Positions 48,212-58,323 of a DNA stretch of 64,000 nucleotides are shown one piece after another; positions within the stretch are counted from its first letter, which is position 1; the number at the start of each line of letters is the position of its first letter. Position numbers and translations under genes: made by a program. This stretch comes from Eretmocerus hayati (lineage: Eukaryota; Arthropoda; Insecta; Hymenoptera; Aphelinidae). The notes below the pieces were generated by a model. It was not told where the DNA came from. It was given only the letters and a program-made list of their open reading frames with translations, and ran no database searches. Location: NCBI GenBank assembly GCA_029851415.1, contig CM056744.1, positions 65,218,172-65,282,171 of the forward strand. Direction: 5' to 3'.

Positions 48212-48470
48212 TATAATTCCAAGAACCCCTCAAGAACCCTTCAGGAACACTTGGCGAACATCCCGAGAATCCCTCCAGAACGCTTTTTGGTGGCGCATAT
48301 AAGAATCCTTTAGGAACCCCTCAAGAACCACATCTCGAGAATTCTATAAGAACCCTTTGAGAGTTATGTTGCTGGCTGGGACATGGATATCCCCAGACTC
48401 TTCACGGATCATGTGACAAAATTTTGAACAAAAAATCGAGAATCATACACGAATAATTCGCATGAATATT
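48212..48470. repeat. GTTCTTGARGGG minisatellite and flanking repeat (copy 2)
   Basis: Reverse-oriented copies of the minisatellite (AAGAACCCCTCAAGAACCC, CATATAAGAATCCTTTAGG) end at GTTGCTGGCTGGG (48369-48381). ACATGGATATCCCCAGACTC and GATCATGTGACAAAATTTTG then repeat 39165-39245 in direct orientation. This records two insertions of the same minisatellite-bearing element in opposite orientation at homologous flanks. Confidence 0.6.
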
Positions 48471-49468
48471 AGCCGAGTAAAGCGCGCGTCATAGGTCTAG
48501 TGATATTTATCCACATAGCCGCGGCTATGGGCTACGCGTATAGGGAAAACTCATGTTGTAAAATGTATATAGATTCTGCGCACTTTACTCGGCTATGCAG
48601 GTCGTGGATGGTTTTCACTAGGGAGGGTAGACCCTCCCTAGTTTTCACTCACTTGGTTGTTATCGATGATATTAATCCGCCATAGCCCAAGTGGGAACTT
48701 ATATCCAGGGCCGCCAGATGGGATATTGAATAAGTAAGAGTAAAAAGAATTTTTAAGAAATGCTTTTATGAACTATACCAAGACACTATGTTTAACTTGG
48801 AATAGTGGAACACCGACAGAAATCGTCTGGAAAAGAAATGTACGGTGTGCGAGGGTGCAGCCCTTGAAGAAAAAGATCCATGATGAGTGTCGTATCTTGT
48901 ATTCGAATTTCGGCGCCAATGAGACGGGTGATGAGCACTACTCACTTCAGTCGCATCGATATCGATCTTCGCACATCCTCCCTAGCCCACGCTCACATGC
49001 CCGAGCCTGCCCAAACACGCGTGTACAAATATTTGACTGGATAAAAAAATTTGGATAACAACAGGCGTGCCGAGTCCGCAGATCTAATTGAACTCGGTTG
49101 AATGCAATGAAATCGTTTAATAATGAGCTCCAGGGCCATCAGAGTCATCAGACACTGACGGAACTGGACGTAAATATAACCTCAAAGATCTGACAATTAA
49201 GCCGGTAAAGTCACTCGCGAATGCTGACAAGACCGAGGGGATTCCTTAGATTTCCCCAGAACTTATAAATTCATGACTGTGATTGGCTGATTTGAAATGC
49301 CGCTCATGATCATGATTGGCTGTTGGCGGTGGGCCGGAAGCCAAAAATGTGCACCACGAGATTTTTCTAAGCGGAAAACTAGATCGAGGCGAAGTGCAAT
49401 AAAAGCGTTTAAAAAGATACAGCGGCGTATCGGCGGCGGAAAAACGATTCACCGTGCAGCGCGCAGCA
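48471..49468. other. Non-coding stretch, includes dispersed repeat at 48500-48640
   Basis: A related copy of the 38600-38870 repeat occurs at 48545-48625, followed by the palindrome GGAGGGTAGACCCTCCC at 48620-48640. The rest is unassigned; open frames of 60-96 aa overlap on both strands and show no domain. Confidence 0.45.
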
Positions 49469-49578
49469 GGGGCCGGATTACGAACAAGCGAACGCACGAG
49501 CGAGCGCACGACGCGCATCTTGCGTATCGTGCGCGTCGTGTGCTCGCTCGTGCGTTCGCTTGTTCGTAATCCGGCCCC
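49469..49578. repeat. 110 bp near-perfect hairpin, CpG-rich
   Basis: Arms of about 49 bp start GGGGCCGGATTACGAACAAG and end with its complement, with one mismatch seen (GCGCACG against GCACACG) and a 12 bp loop TCTTGCGTATCG. The arms are full of CG dinucleotides. CAGGGGCCGG at the left resembles a hAT-type terminus, but no 8 bp duplication was found. Confidence 0.85.
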
Positions 49579-51343
49579 AGAAAAGAACAGCCGACGGCAG
49601 CCGAATAACCTCGCGCGATGCTGTATATTTATGCTGGCAAATTTTTCTTAAAGTACGGTTGATTTTTGATGATGTTCATGTGTTTCAGTTCCTAGAATGT
49701 GGCCAATCTCGCCCTCATTCGGGCGGGACTCTCACTTTTATCATCCCCGTGCTATTCAGATCCCACGAAGAGTGTTATTTGATGATGGTAGGGTCTTGGT
49801 TTTGGCATTATTTTGTGAAAAGTGCTGAAGCAGAAAGTGGAAAGATGAATTTGTATATGTTTTTTGACAGCAGAGTGTGAACAAGTTTCTGGTGATCGAA
49901 ACTTAGTTTTCTTCTGTGCCAATACTCTGTGGGCTTGTTCTGGTCTCTAAGTGCTGGGCCTGAAACAAATTCAAGAGTGACATTCCATGAGACACTGAGT
50001 GTCACTTGATTTGACTTGGACAACAAAATACCTCCTCAATCTCAATCTGGTTTCACACGAGTTTGGAAGTTGATTCGCAGCTGAAATAAGGTTGGGGAGA
50101 TGACTGTCAGAAAGAACTAGCCTCAATTCAAACAATTTTCTGTGTTTCTATGTGTTCCAAGTTCTCATATGAATATCCTGTCTTGAACATGTTTTTTTCT
50201 GTTTTCTCCACTGTCACAAGGTTTCTTCGATTATATTCCATGATTCCAAACATGATAACGTTATAGAAGTATGATGGGATATTGTGCTCAGAATTCATGT
50301 ATCACTGATGACGTCCACTCAATTCATTGTAATTGAGCAATATCACCATTCATGATTCAACCCTGACGTTCAATGAGATACATACAGAAAGTGAACGGAA
50401 TTAGATATCTTGATGAGCTCATAGTTCTTAATGTAATATTCAAAAATAACTTGTGACTCAGTACAGGGAGGATTGGTATGATTTGCACTAGATTAGGAAT
50501 ACTTTGAGATTAGCCCAGACCATAGAGATACACGGCCCAGAGTGGTTTTGGATTGAATAACAGTCAAAAGGAAAAGAAACAACCAGTCTCCATCCTACGG
50601 GTTGCGTATTCCAGTCTTCATAGCCATTCCCTTTTTCTCCCTCTAATTCCAGTTTCCCCTTTTGGTCCCTAAAAACAGATATTACCCCTTATTACCCTCA
50701 TTTCTATCGGTCCTATAATAATTTCTGCAAATTCGAGCGAGAACTGTCAGACCGACGGCTCCTATCATCTTATACCATAGAAACGCTCATGACTGTCTCA
50801 TCTATGTCTCTGAGCGTAAAAACTGGGTTTCTTTACCTGTGAAGACTAGAACTGATACAGGTACGCGAATTTTCATATCTTAATCTGGATTGATACTCCG
50901 TCTGGGGAGATCGTGATGATTCCATTTTGGACTTGTCAATTTTTTTGAATTCATGCTTCATGCATCGCATCTTTTTTACGCAAGCGTTTCAATTGTCTGC
51001 GGTTAATTTCATTTTCCATGTTAATAAAGAACAATGAAATTGACCAAACTTGAGTCGTAACATCTCCATAATTGAATCGTAATACACAAACTTCATCTGT
51101 GATACACGACTCTTTATATTCCTCCTGTCACACAAAAGACTTGTTCCATCGGATTTAGCTAAGGAGCAAATATTCATATTGATTTCATATCTTGGGCTGA
51201 CTCAAGCAATAGTTCATTGATTTTTTTTGCAGAGAAATTACTGCCCGGATGAAGTATGATAAATCCGTTGAAGATGTGAATAAGATTCAGAAAATGCTCT
51301 TCTATGCTTCAAGAAACAACACAATTAATAACGTAATTTTCAG
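49579..51343. other. Apparently single-copy non-coding stretch
   Basis: No repeat family or confident exon recognised. A pyrimidine tract, TTTTTTTTGCAG ending at 51232, followed by a 15-codon open stretch (ITARMKYDKSVED) resembles a 3' splice site and short exon, but its phase does not join to the candidate exon at 51344. Confidence 0.35.
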
Positions 51344-51430
51344 AGATAACCAAAAGTCTCGAAAATCTTAGAGATACAGAGAAGGTGCTGCGAAAAGAAC
51401 TGGATCAGCTCACTCGAGAGTTAAGAAAAC
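51344..51430 (+). CDS. Candidate 87 bp coiled-coil exon, unidentified gene
   Basis: The segment is bounded by TAACGTAATTTTCAG (acceptor with AAT-rich branch region) and GTAGGT (donor) and is open in one frame, reading ITKSLENLRDTEKVLRKELD then QLTRELRK. The spacing of Leu and Val (a/d positions) and the charged residues indicate a coiled coil. Length is a multiple of three. I do not recognise the parent protein. It could belong to a gene with exons outside the window, or be chance. It lies just left of a nested transposon insertion. Confidence 0.3.
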
Positions 51431-52115
51431 GTAGGTTTTGAATATTTACAGTACCGGTCAAAAGTTTGTGTACACCAAAAAAAAAGTTCGGTTTTGCTGA
51501 CTTGACTGCTCAAATCTCCTTAGCCCAAAACGACTCTACTTGGGCTCATTTTGTAGCTTCTTTCAAGCACTTTCAGAGCTACTTGGTCCACGCAACCCAA
51601 TAGATTCTTGCAAAATAAATCTGAAGCTTTGTTGAATTCTATAAAAATCGGGTCAATACGCAAACCTTCGCAATTCTGTCAGGAATTGATGGATTCAAAT
51701 GATTCAAAGAGCATCTCAAAGTAGAATTCAAGAGGTTCGAAATCCGTCTTTGGAAATTATTCTAGGTTATTCCTGGTGCGAGCTGTGACTCTTTTTGTAG
51801 AGGGAGATTTTTCTCGAGAAAAGGACCAGTCATTGAAAAAAGATGGACTCATTTTATCACTGATGTAAGCACTGATCTCGGTTTGTCTCACCAACAACAC
51901 GAAAAAACTTGAAAGAATCAGAGAATCACCTCCGTGAGCCCGATTTCTCCACATTTCGTGGTTTTTGAGACTCTTCTTCGAGAAAAATCTCCCTTTACTA
52001 AAACAGTCACAGCTCAGATCAGAAACAAGCTAGGATAATTTCCAACAATGAATTTTGATGCTCTCAACCTTCACTTTCGAATGCTTTTTAAATCACACTG
52101 ATCCATCAACTCATG

Positions 52116-52123
52116 TCTGACTT
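52116..52123 (+). repeat. 8 bp target site duplication, left (TCTGACTT)
   Basis: TCTGACTT precedes CAGGGCCGG and recurs at 54325-54332 right after CCGGGGCTG. An 8 bp duplication is characteristic of hAT transposition. Confidence 0.85.
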
Positions 52124-54324
52124 CAGGGCCGGATTAAATTGGGGTGGGGCTTGTAGGCAGCAAGCTGGTGGGGGCCTATGTAAGGGGAGCGTTTTCCCTA
52201 ATTCGTCAAGTTTCCAAAATTTGAGGGTTTCGTGCAATGAAATTGACAATCATTGATTATTGGACATTCCTAGTTACCTTCGAAATATCTTCATTTTGGC
52301 ATGATATTGCATGAAATTTCATAAGCATTGAAAATTTATTCTTTCTATCTCAACTCTACGCGCTTACCTTGCAGCAAAATCGTGGATTATCGCAGAAAAA
52401 TATATTTTTCGCAATTTTTAAATGTTTGGGCGCCTACAAAATTGCGAAAAATAACTTTCGCGCCTCGCACATGAGGTTCTACGCTTCCGAGCGATCATTT
52501 TAACCCTTGCCTCCGGCTCGGGCCGAAAATCGGTCGCTCAGAAGCGAGCTACAACCTCATGAACTCGGTGCGAAATATACTATTTTGCAATTTCGTGAGC
52601 AGAGTTATAAAAAAATCTAACTTCTCTTCATTATTCGCAGTGCGTGAAGTAATGCGGAAATAACTTCACGCACAGATTTACATTTACGGGTAAACCGTGC
52701 GTGAAATCAACTTCTCGCGCAATGTCTGTGCACGTTTCACGAACTCAACGTTAGAAACGGTTATGATTCAAATTCTATCATAAGTTTGTCGTCTTTCGAA
52801 TCAGATATCACATCAATCGCAAATTTCAGAATTCTCGTCATCATCTGATCACGTTCTATGAATAAGAACGTCCGTGATAAAGACGACTGATGAATTTATA
52901 AGATAAGTGTACCCAACTTGCCCCCATTAAGGCATTTTCTCGATAACTTTGGACAATCTCAATATTTTTCAACAAACTTATTGTAAAGCTTGTCTCAAGA
53001 CCTTCAAAATGAGCTACGATGCGTCACATTTGAATGAACTGGAACCGAGATGTCTCAATTTTGCCAAAAAATGATTTTTAAGAGTTTACAAAACTGTGTA
53101 CCCAACTTGCCCCCATCATCTACTCAATGTGAACCAGCGATAAATTACATGAAATTGTTTCCATCCGTTGTCATCGCCATGTATCCACCTTTGAAGCTTC
53201 AAGCCGATCCAAGCCACTATTTTCGATCCATTTGGACTCGATGAACACATTCTGAGCGGTAAAAAAAGTCGTAACTAAGTACATGCTCTTTCGAGATAAC
53301 CATGTGATGGCATCTTGGGTACACTCCGATGTTGGCCTTCTTGCTCCACAAAGCATTTTCATATTTTTCTCATAAAATAGATCCAGATCCGAGTTTTGCA
53401 ATTCTAAAGAACGGGTTTTGAAGGTCTTCGAAAAAAAATCAGATGTGCTAAACTACGTTGAGATTGGTGTATCTACAAAATTTGCAGCGACTTTTACTGA
53501 ACGCAATTTCCTCAGTGAATTCGTAGCTGCACAAACACGAAAAATATGTAAAAATCACTTTAAATTCCCTGAGAAACGCAGAAATGATTCGGAGTCGATC
53601 CAAAGCACTTATTTCTTCATGTTTTAACATGATAAATGTAGAAAAAAATTATCGGGAAGGTCTACGAGTGCCCATGCCTGAGATCGGTATGTAGAAGCAA
53701 GTTGGGTACACTTACCTTATTTCATACAATATTCAGAGAAATTCTCAGCTCCGATCATCAAAAAAAAACTGTAAACGTATACTTGTATCATCGTGTATAC
53801 TCGAATTAACGAAACAGTATATCTTGCACCATGTTTATGAGGTCCTAGCTCGCTTCTGAGAAATTTGGTTTTCGGCCCGAGCCGCAGGCGAGGGACAAAA
53901 TAATCGCTTAGAAGCGGGGAAACCCATGAACAAGGGGCAAATACCATTTTATGTAGTTTTACGAGCACCCAAACATCGAAGAATTGCATAAACCAATTAT
54001 TCCGTTGGAACTCTGAGCTCTACTCCAGTTTCCAGTTTGTTTAAATTTTGTTAAAAAGTCATTGACTTCATTAAAAATCTGACTAATGAAGGACTAATAA
54101 ACTTGAATAGAGGTCAATGGGAAAGAATTAACTCTGTTTGTAGATTGTGCAAAGTCAACATAATATTTATCAAAAGAGATATTTTCAAGACCACATTTTG
54201 CACGCGTGCCTTTTTTTGACTAATGATGGTCAACATTTTTCCGTCGTTTGCTTTGGTGGGGGCCTTTGTTGGTGGGGGCCTGTAGGCTCCAGCCTGTGCA
54301 GCCTATTGGGAAAAACCGGGGCTG
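52124..54324. mobile_element. Non-autonomous hAT element, 2201 bp, with exact 8 bp TSD
   Basis: Termini CAGGGCCGG and CCGGGGCTG are inverted with one mismatch, and subterminal G-rich blocks (GTGGGGCTTGTAGGC; GGTGGGGGCCTGTAGGC) follow. A ~180 bp subterminal segment, itself palindromic, occurs inverted at both ends: CTCGGGCCGAAAATCGGTCG (about 52430-52605) and TTTTCGGCCCGAGCCGCAGG (about 53810-53965). No transposase frame is present; mobilisation would need an hAT transposase in trans, though the termini cannot be matched to the hAT gene at 5793. Confidence 0.85.
52901..53717. repeat. 817 bp MITE with AAGTGTACCCAACTTGC termini, inside the hAT element
   Basis: TA then AGATAAGTGTACCCAACTTG, CCCCC at the left is inverted at the right as GCAAGTTGGGTACACTTACCT followed by TA. 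TA duplications suggest Tc1/mariner-type insertion. An internal TGTGTACCCAACTTGCCCCC at 53096 suggests an internal duplication. Third layer of the nest. Confidence 0.75.
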
Positions 54325-54332
54325 TCTGACTT
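54325..54332 (+). repeat. 8 bp target site duplication, right (TCTGACTT)
   Basis: Exact copy of 52116-52123. Confidence 0.85.
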
Positions 54333-54563
54333 GCAGAAGTTTGAGTGTTGACCCGATTTTCATGAATTTTTTCCAAGGATTCGACTTGACCCATTTAAGT
54401 ACTCTCAAGCCGGAGGAGAAAACCCACAAAGAGTCCTTTGAAGTGCTTGGAAAGAGCTACAAAATGAACTGAAGTAGAGTCATTTTGGACCAAGAAGATT
54501 CGATCAGTGGAGTGATCAGAATCGAATTTTTTTCAGGTGTGCACAAACTTTTTACCGGTAGTG

Positions 54564-55641
54564 TTTAGAACGGGCAAAAGGCTCGAAATGTGGTTGCATG
54601 GGTATAAAAACGATTTCATGCATTTTTCCGCCGATTGGGAGTAATTGTCGTAGCTCGGGTCTGGTTCGTTGAAATTCAACTCACCTTAGCCCATTATGAA
54701 GATTTATAGATTAGTTTTAACCTGAGCTAAGATATGCTAGAAAATATTAAAGTCAGCCAGAGTTGAGAAAATGGTTTGATGAGGGCAAGTTGGGTACACT
54801 TGCTTACCTTGGACGTTAAACGGACTTGTAGGGTAATTCGTGTAACGAGAGATACTATCGAAGAAGTGAAACCGCGGAGAATAGGACGAGATCGCCTTAG
54901 CACAGAGTATTGCACAGGAAGGCTCAATTTAGTTGTATTTTCGATGTTTTCGATCCATCTCGTATTCACTCCAATTGTTGGACTGGTTAATCGTAGAAAA
55001 TCGCGCGAAGTTGAGAGCCATTTTCTCGATCTAGGTCTTCTATTTCAATGTATCTACTGCTAAATGCCGTATACTCCGAGTCCACGAACTTGAGCAAGGG
55101 AAGTTCCAGTCCAGGAAGCGTTCCTCAAGAGAGACAAATTCAACTCAATTTTAGGTATTCCCGAAGCACAATCATATTGTTGTTGGCTTTTCAACTAGAC
55201 ACCTGAGAGAACATTTTCTCATAAGTTTGTGGTCGATTAGAAAGAAGCGCTTTAGTTCAATTGACCTCGAAATTTCACGTTTCTGCAAAAATGACCATCT
55301 CCAATCGGCTGGAGCTCGTACGAGAATGAGATGATGACAAGTTTGAGAATGCAAATGGGAGGTCTTTTCGAGACAATTCTGATCGAGGCCACCCGAGCTT
55401 GGTCGAAAGATACCACAGGCAATTTTCACACTTTACGCAATAGGTCGGAATCAATTTTTTTTTTTTTTTTTCAACGAAAGTAGCAAGATATTTATTGGGA
55501 AAGAGACCTCTCACATTCTTGAGATAATGATTAAACTACTACGGAAAAACATAGTTGATGAAAAAAATGTAGCCGATCATCAGTTCATTCATACGTAGTG
55601 TTGACGCTGCGTGATTTGTACAGAATTCGCTGTCGAAGTTT
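54564..55641. other. Non-coding stretch with a partial MITE end
   Basis: GAGGGCAAGTTGGGTACACTTG at 54781 followed by CTTACCTTGG is a right terminus of the AAGTGTACCCAACTTGC family, without a clear left terminus. The 20 bp T tract at 55456-55475 is the only other notable feature. No gene recognised. Confidence 0.45.
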
Positions 55642-56894
55642 CTAGGGCTATTCCAGTGAAGACCGTCCAATGAAGTAAGGTCAAACAATCAGATTCCCTC
55701 CGCGATGGAGTATATGATTCTAGAGCTAAAGTGAGGTGACACGTGTTATTTCGTTTAGCCCAGATCGACCTTGCATCGGAGCTAGGCGAATTTCCAGTTT
55801 GGAGCCGAGAATTGAGATTGGCATTCTGAAATTGGTAGAAGCTCCACAACTTTGCTCCTAATGGGTCTTTTGAGATGTGGCTTGATGGGGAGTATCAAAC
55901 CCATCGTATTCTATCTGAATAGAATTCTATGGTGCTCAAAATTCCACGTAGAGTACAAAAAAGCGACAAATTGATGAAAAATGAAAGAATGCAATTACTC
56001 AAACACATAAATTCGTATCCCGTTGAATTTTTTTTTGACTACTTTCAATTATGCTAAACATGATGAAATTGGTCCGATAGGTAGTAGAACTTCGTGGGAA
56101 GCGCTAAGGAATTTTTCTGGAAAAAAATGTTAAAAACCAAATAATTGTTGAAATTCGGTAAGAACTGTTGTGGAAAGGTCTATTTCCTCTTCCAAGAGTA
56201 TCGTATTTCCTTGGAAGTGTCCCAAGATGATTAATTTCGGGATCTATAGCTAAATTCCGCATTTGGGTGATGACAGCTCAATTCAGCGATAGATCCCGGA
56301 ATTGATCATCTTGGGACACTTCCATGGGAATGCGATACTCTTGGAAGAGGAGAAAGACCTTTCCACAACAGTTGTTACCGAATTTCAACAATAATTTGGT
56401 TTTTGAAACTTTTTTTCCAGAAAATTTTCTTAACGCCCCCACGAATTTCTACTGCCTATCGTACCAATTCCACCATGTTTAGCATAATTGAAAGTACTCT
56501 CAAAAAAATTCAAAGGGATACGAATTTATGTTTTTGAGTAATTGCATTTTTTCATTTTTCATCAATTTGTCGCTTTTTTGGACTTTATGCAAAAATTTGA
56601 GCACAATAGAATTCTATTCTGATAGAATACGTTGTGTTGGATATACCTCATCAAGGTCCATCTCACAAGACCCATTGGGAGCAAAGTTAAGGAGCTCTAA
56701 CCAATTTCAGATTGCCAATCCCAATTTTCGGCTCTAAAGTGGAAATGAGCATGGCTCCATGGCAGAGTCGATCTGCGCTGAACGAAAAAACACTAGTCAC
56801 CTCATTATAGATCTAGAATCATGTACTTCATGTCTGAGGGAATCTAATTTTTTGACCTTACTTCATCGGACGGCCTTAATTTGCATAGCCCTCC
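55642..56894. repeat. Giant palindrome, 1253 bp, arms ~610 bp
   Basis: Every matched pair of positions tested sums to 112536: TGAAGTAAGG at 55671 with CCTTACTTCA ending at 56865; TCCAAGAGTA at 56191 with TACTCTTGGA ending at 56345; AGGGCTA at 55644 with TAGCCCT ending at 56892. The arms differ by substitutions, with no net length change between the points tested. The ends GGGCTATTCC / GCATAGCCC resemble DNA-transposon termini. No protein is encoded. Confidence 0.9.
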
Positions 56895-57094
56895 ATCAAT
56901 ATCCACCAACTAGCTACAATTTTAATCCAATCTGCTAGTCTGGCTTTTTTCCAATGCTGTAGATCTAGTTATAATCCCGGTCGCTTTGGGGATGATTTTT
57001 TGAACAGAGGTGATATTTTCGGGGGAGGGTTCATCCCAATATGTTATGAGACGTGTTGGGGAAATTTGGTTTTCGCATTTTCCCCTCGAACGAG

Positions 57095-57216
57095 TTCATA
57101 CTCAAGTATCAAAGGCCTTCAATGCGACTTCATTCGACCTCCCAATTGCTGGAAGAAATATTTGGACAGAACATTCAGTCAGAGCACCTGGGTATTCGCG
57201 GGATCATTTGTCTTCC
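57095..57216 (+). repeat. 78 bp minisatellite unit, degenerate
   Basis: GACCTCCCAATTGCTGG, then ACAGAACATTCAGTCAGAGCA, then CTGGGTATTCGCGGGATCAT: a diverged unit of the same family interrupted by the next element. Confidence 0.5.
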
Positions 57217-57218
57217 TA

Positions 57219-57750
57219 CACTGTAAAAAATCGGTTGAATTTCCAACCAACATTTCAACCAGCTGGTTGAATTTTCAACCACACTGGTTGAATTTTCAAC
57301 CAAGCAATTATATTCCGTGATAGATGGATGGTCAATGGAATATCCATTGACCATCTATCCATCATGCATCCGTCCATTATCCACCCATCATCCATCACTC
57401 CATTCATCACTCCATCCATACATCCATCCGTCCACCCACCATCCATTTCTCGATCCATTTATCGACCTCATCCATCATCCATCCATCGACCATCGACCCA
57501 TCATCCATTAGTCCACCCCTCCATCATCCCTATCTACCCATATGACCATCCATCATATTCTACTCCTCTCAGGTAGACAACCTGATATGCAGGAACCGCA
57601 CGGACACATTGTGATAATCCACATTGCTTGAATATTCAAACAAACTGGTTGAATTTTCAACCAGACTGTTTGAATTTTTCATTCAACCAACTTGTTGAAT
57701 TTTTCATTCAACCAACTTGTTGAAGTTTTTCGGAAAAATTTTTTACAGTG
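57219..57750. mobile_element. 532 bp MITE with CACTGTAAAAAAT termini carrying a CATC microsatellite
   Basis: TA-CACTGTAAAAAAT at the left is inverted as ATTTTTTACAGTG-TA at the right, so the duplicated target is TA, as for Tc1/mariner-type elements. Inside each end are several copies of GGTTGAATTTTCAACCA. Between them, 57317-57550 is an irregular (CATC/CATCCAT)n tract. It interrupts the 78 bp minisatellite. Confidence 0.8.
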
Positions 57751-57754
57751 TACG

Positions 57755-58062
57755 TTTTGGGAATGATTCTCCCTCGAGGATAATCTATTTTCTAAGCAGA
57801 ATTTTCGGTCTGAGCATTTGGATATTTGCGGGTTATCTGACTTTCTAAGTTTTGGGGGATATTCCAAGTAGAATTTTCGATCAGTGCATTCGGGTATTCG
57901 CGGATCTTTTGGCTTCCAGATTTTGGGGGCGATTTGTTCTCGAGGATGATTTATTTTTCAAGCAGAGTTTTCGGCCTAGACATCCAGGTAAGTATTTGCA
58001 GATTCATTCGCCTTCCTAGTTTTTGTGGGTGATTCATCGGGAATCCGAGCACCCCGGTATTG
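57755..58062 (+). repeat. 78 bp minisatellite units
   Basis: Three to four units: TTTTGGGAATGATTCTCCCTCG, AGAATTTTCGGTCTGAGCA, TTTGGATATTTGCGGG, then CTTTCTAAGTTTTGGGGG and so on. Ends at the LINE tail. Confidence 0.7.
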
Positions 58063-58323
58063 ATTGATTGATTGATTGAAAGTTTATTGAGGCTTTGGGG
58101 TTAGACCCTATTTAGCCCCGTTGAGTGATATGAAATAGTAACAATATTTACACAATAATAATAATTAATAATGTTCAATGTATAAATACGTATAATTGTA
58201 GATATATAGATCAATATCGGATAGTAATAATTGCTAACAGAGGTTCACATAGAGGAGATAATATACAGAGCAGTATAAGCAACCGTAAATGCTCAGACTC
58301 ATGTTAGTTTATTTGGAAATGCA

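Larger units (their letters stand above)
51449..54563. mobile_element. Tc1/mariner-type foldback MITE (~906 bp) split by a hAT insertion
   Basis: TA then CAGTACCGGTCAAAAGTTTG, TGTACACC at the left is inverted at the right as GGTGTGCACAAACTTTTTAC, CGGTAGTG, typical of Tc1-like termini. Homology between arms continues inward: GACTCTACTTGGGCTCATTTTG against its inverse CAAAATGAACTGAAGTAGAGTC; AAAATCGGGTCAA against TTGACCCGATTTT; GAGGGAGATTTTTCTCGAG against TCGAGAAAAATCTCCC. The element is thus a near-complete palindrome centred near 51900 once the inserted DNA is set aside. Confidence 0.8.

Noticed and set aside
49297..49569. Arg-rich 90 aa frames around 49.3-49.6 kb as a small basic protein
   Set aside because: They arise from the CpG-rich palindrome and exist on both strands; no start context or homology.
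37467..51430. Plant-type MIKC gene: MADS box plus the coiled-coil exon as a K domain
   Set aside because: The MADS box is of animal SRF type, the candidate coiled-coil exon is 13 kb away with uncertain phase, and everything else is animal-like.
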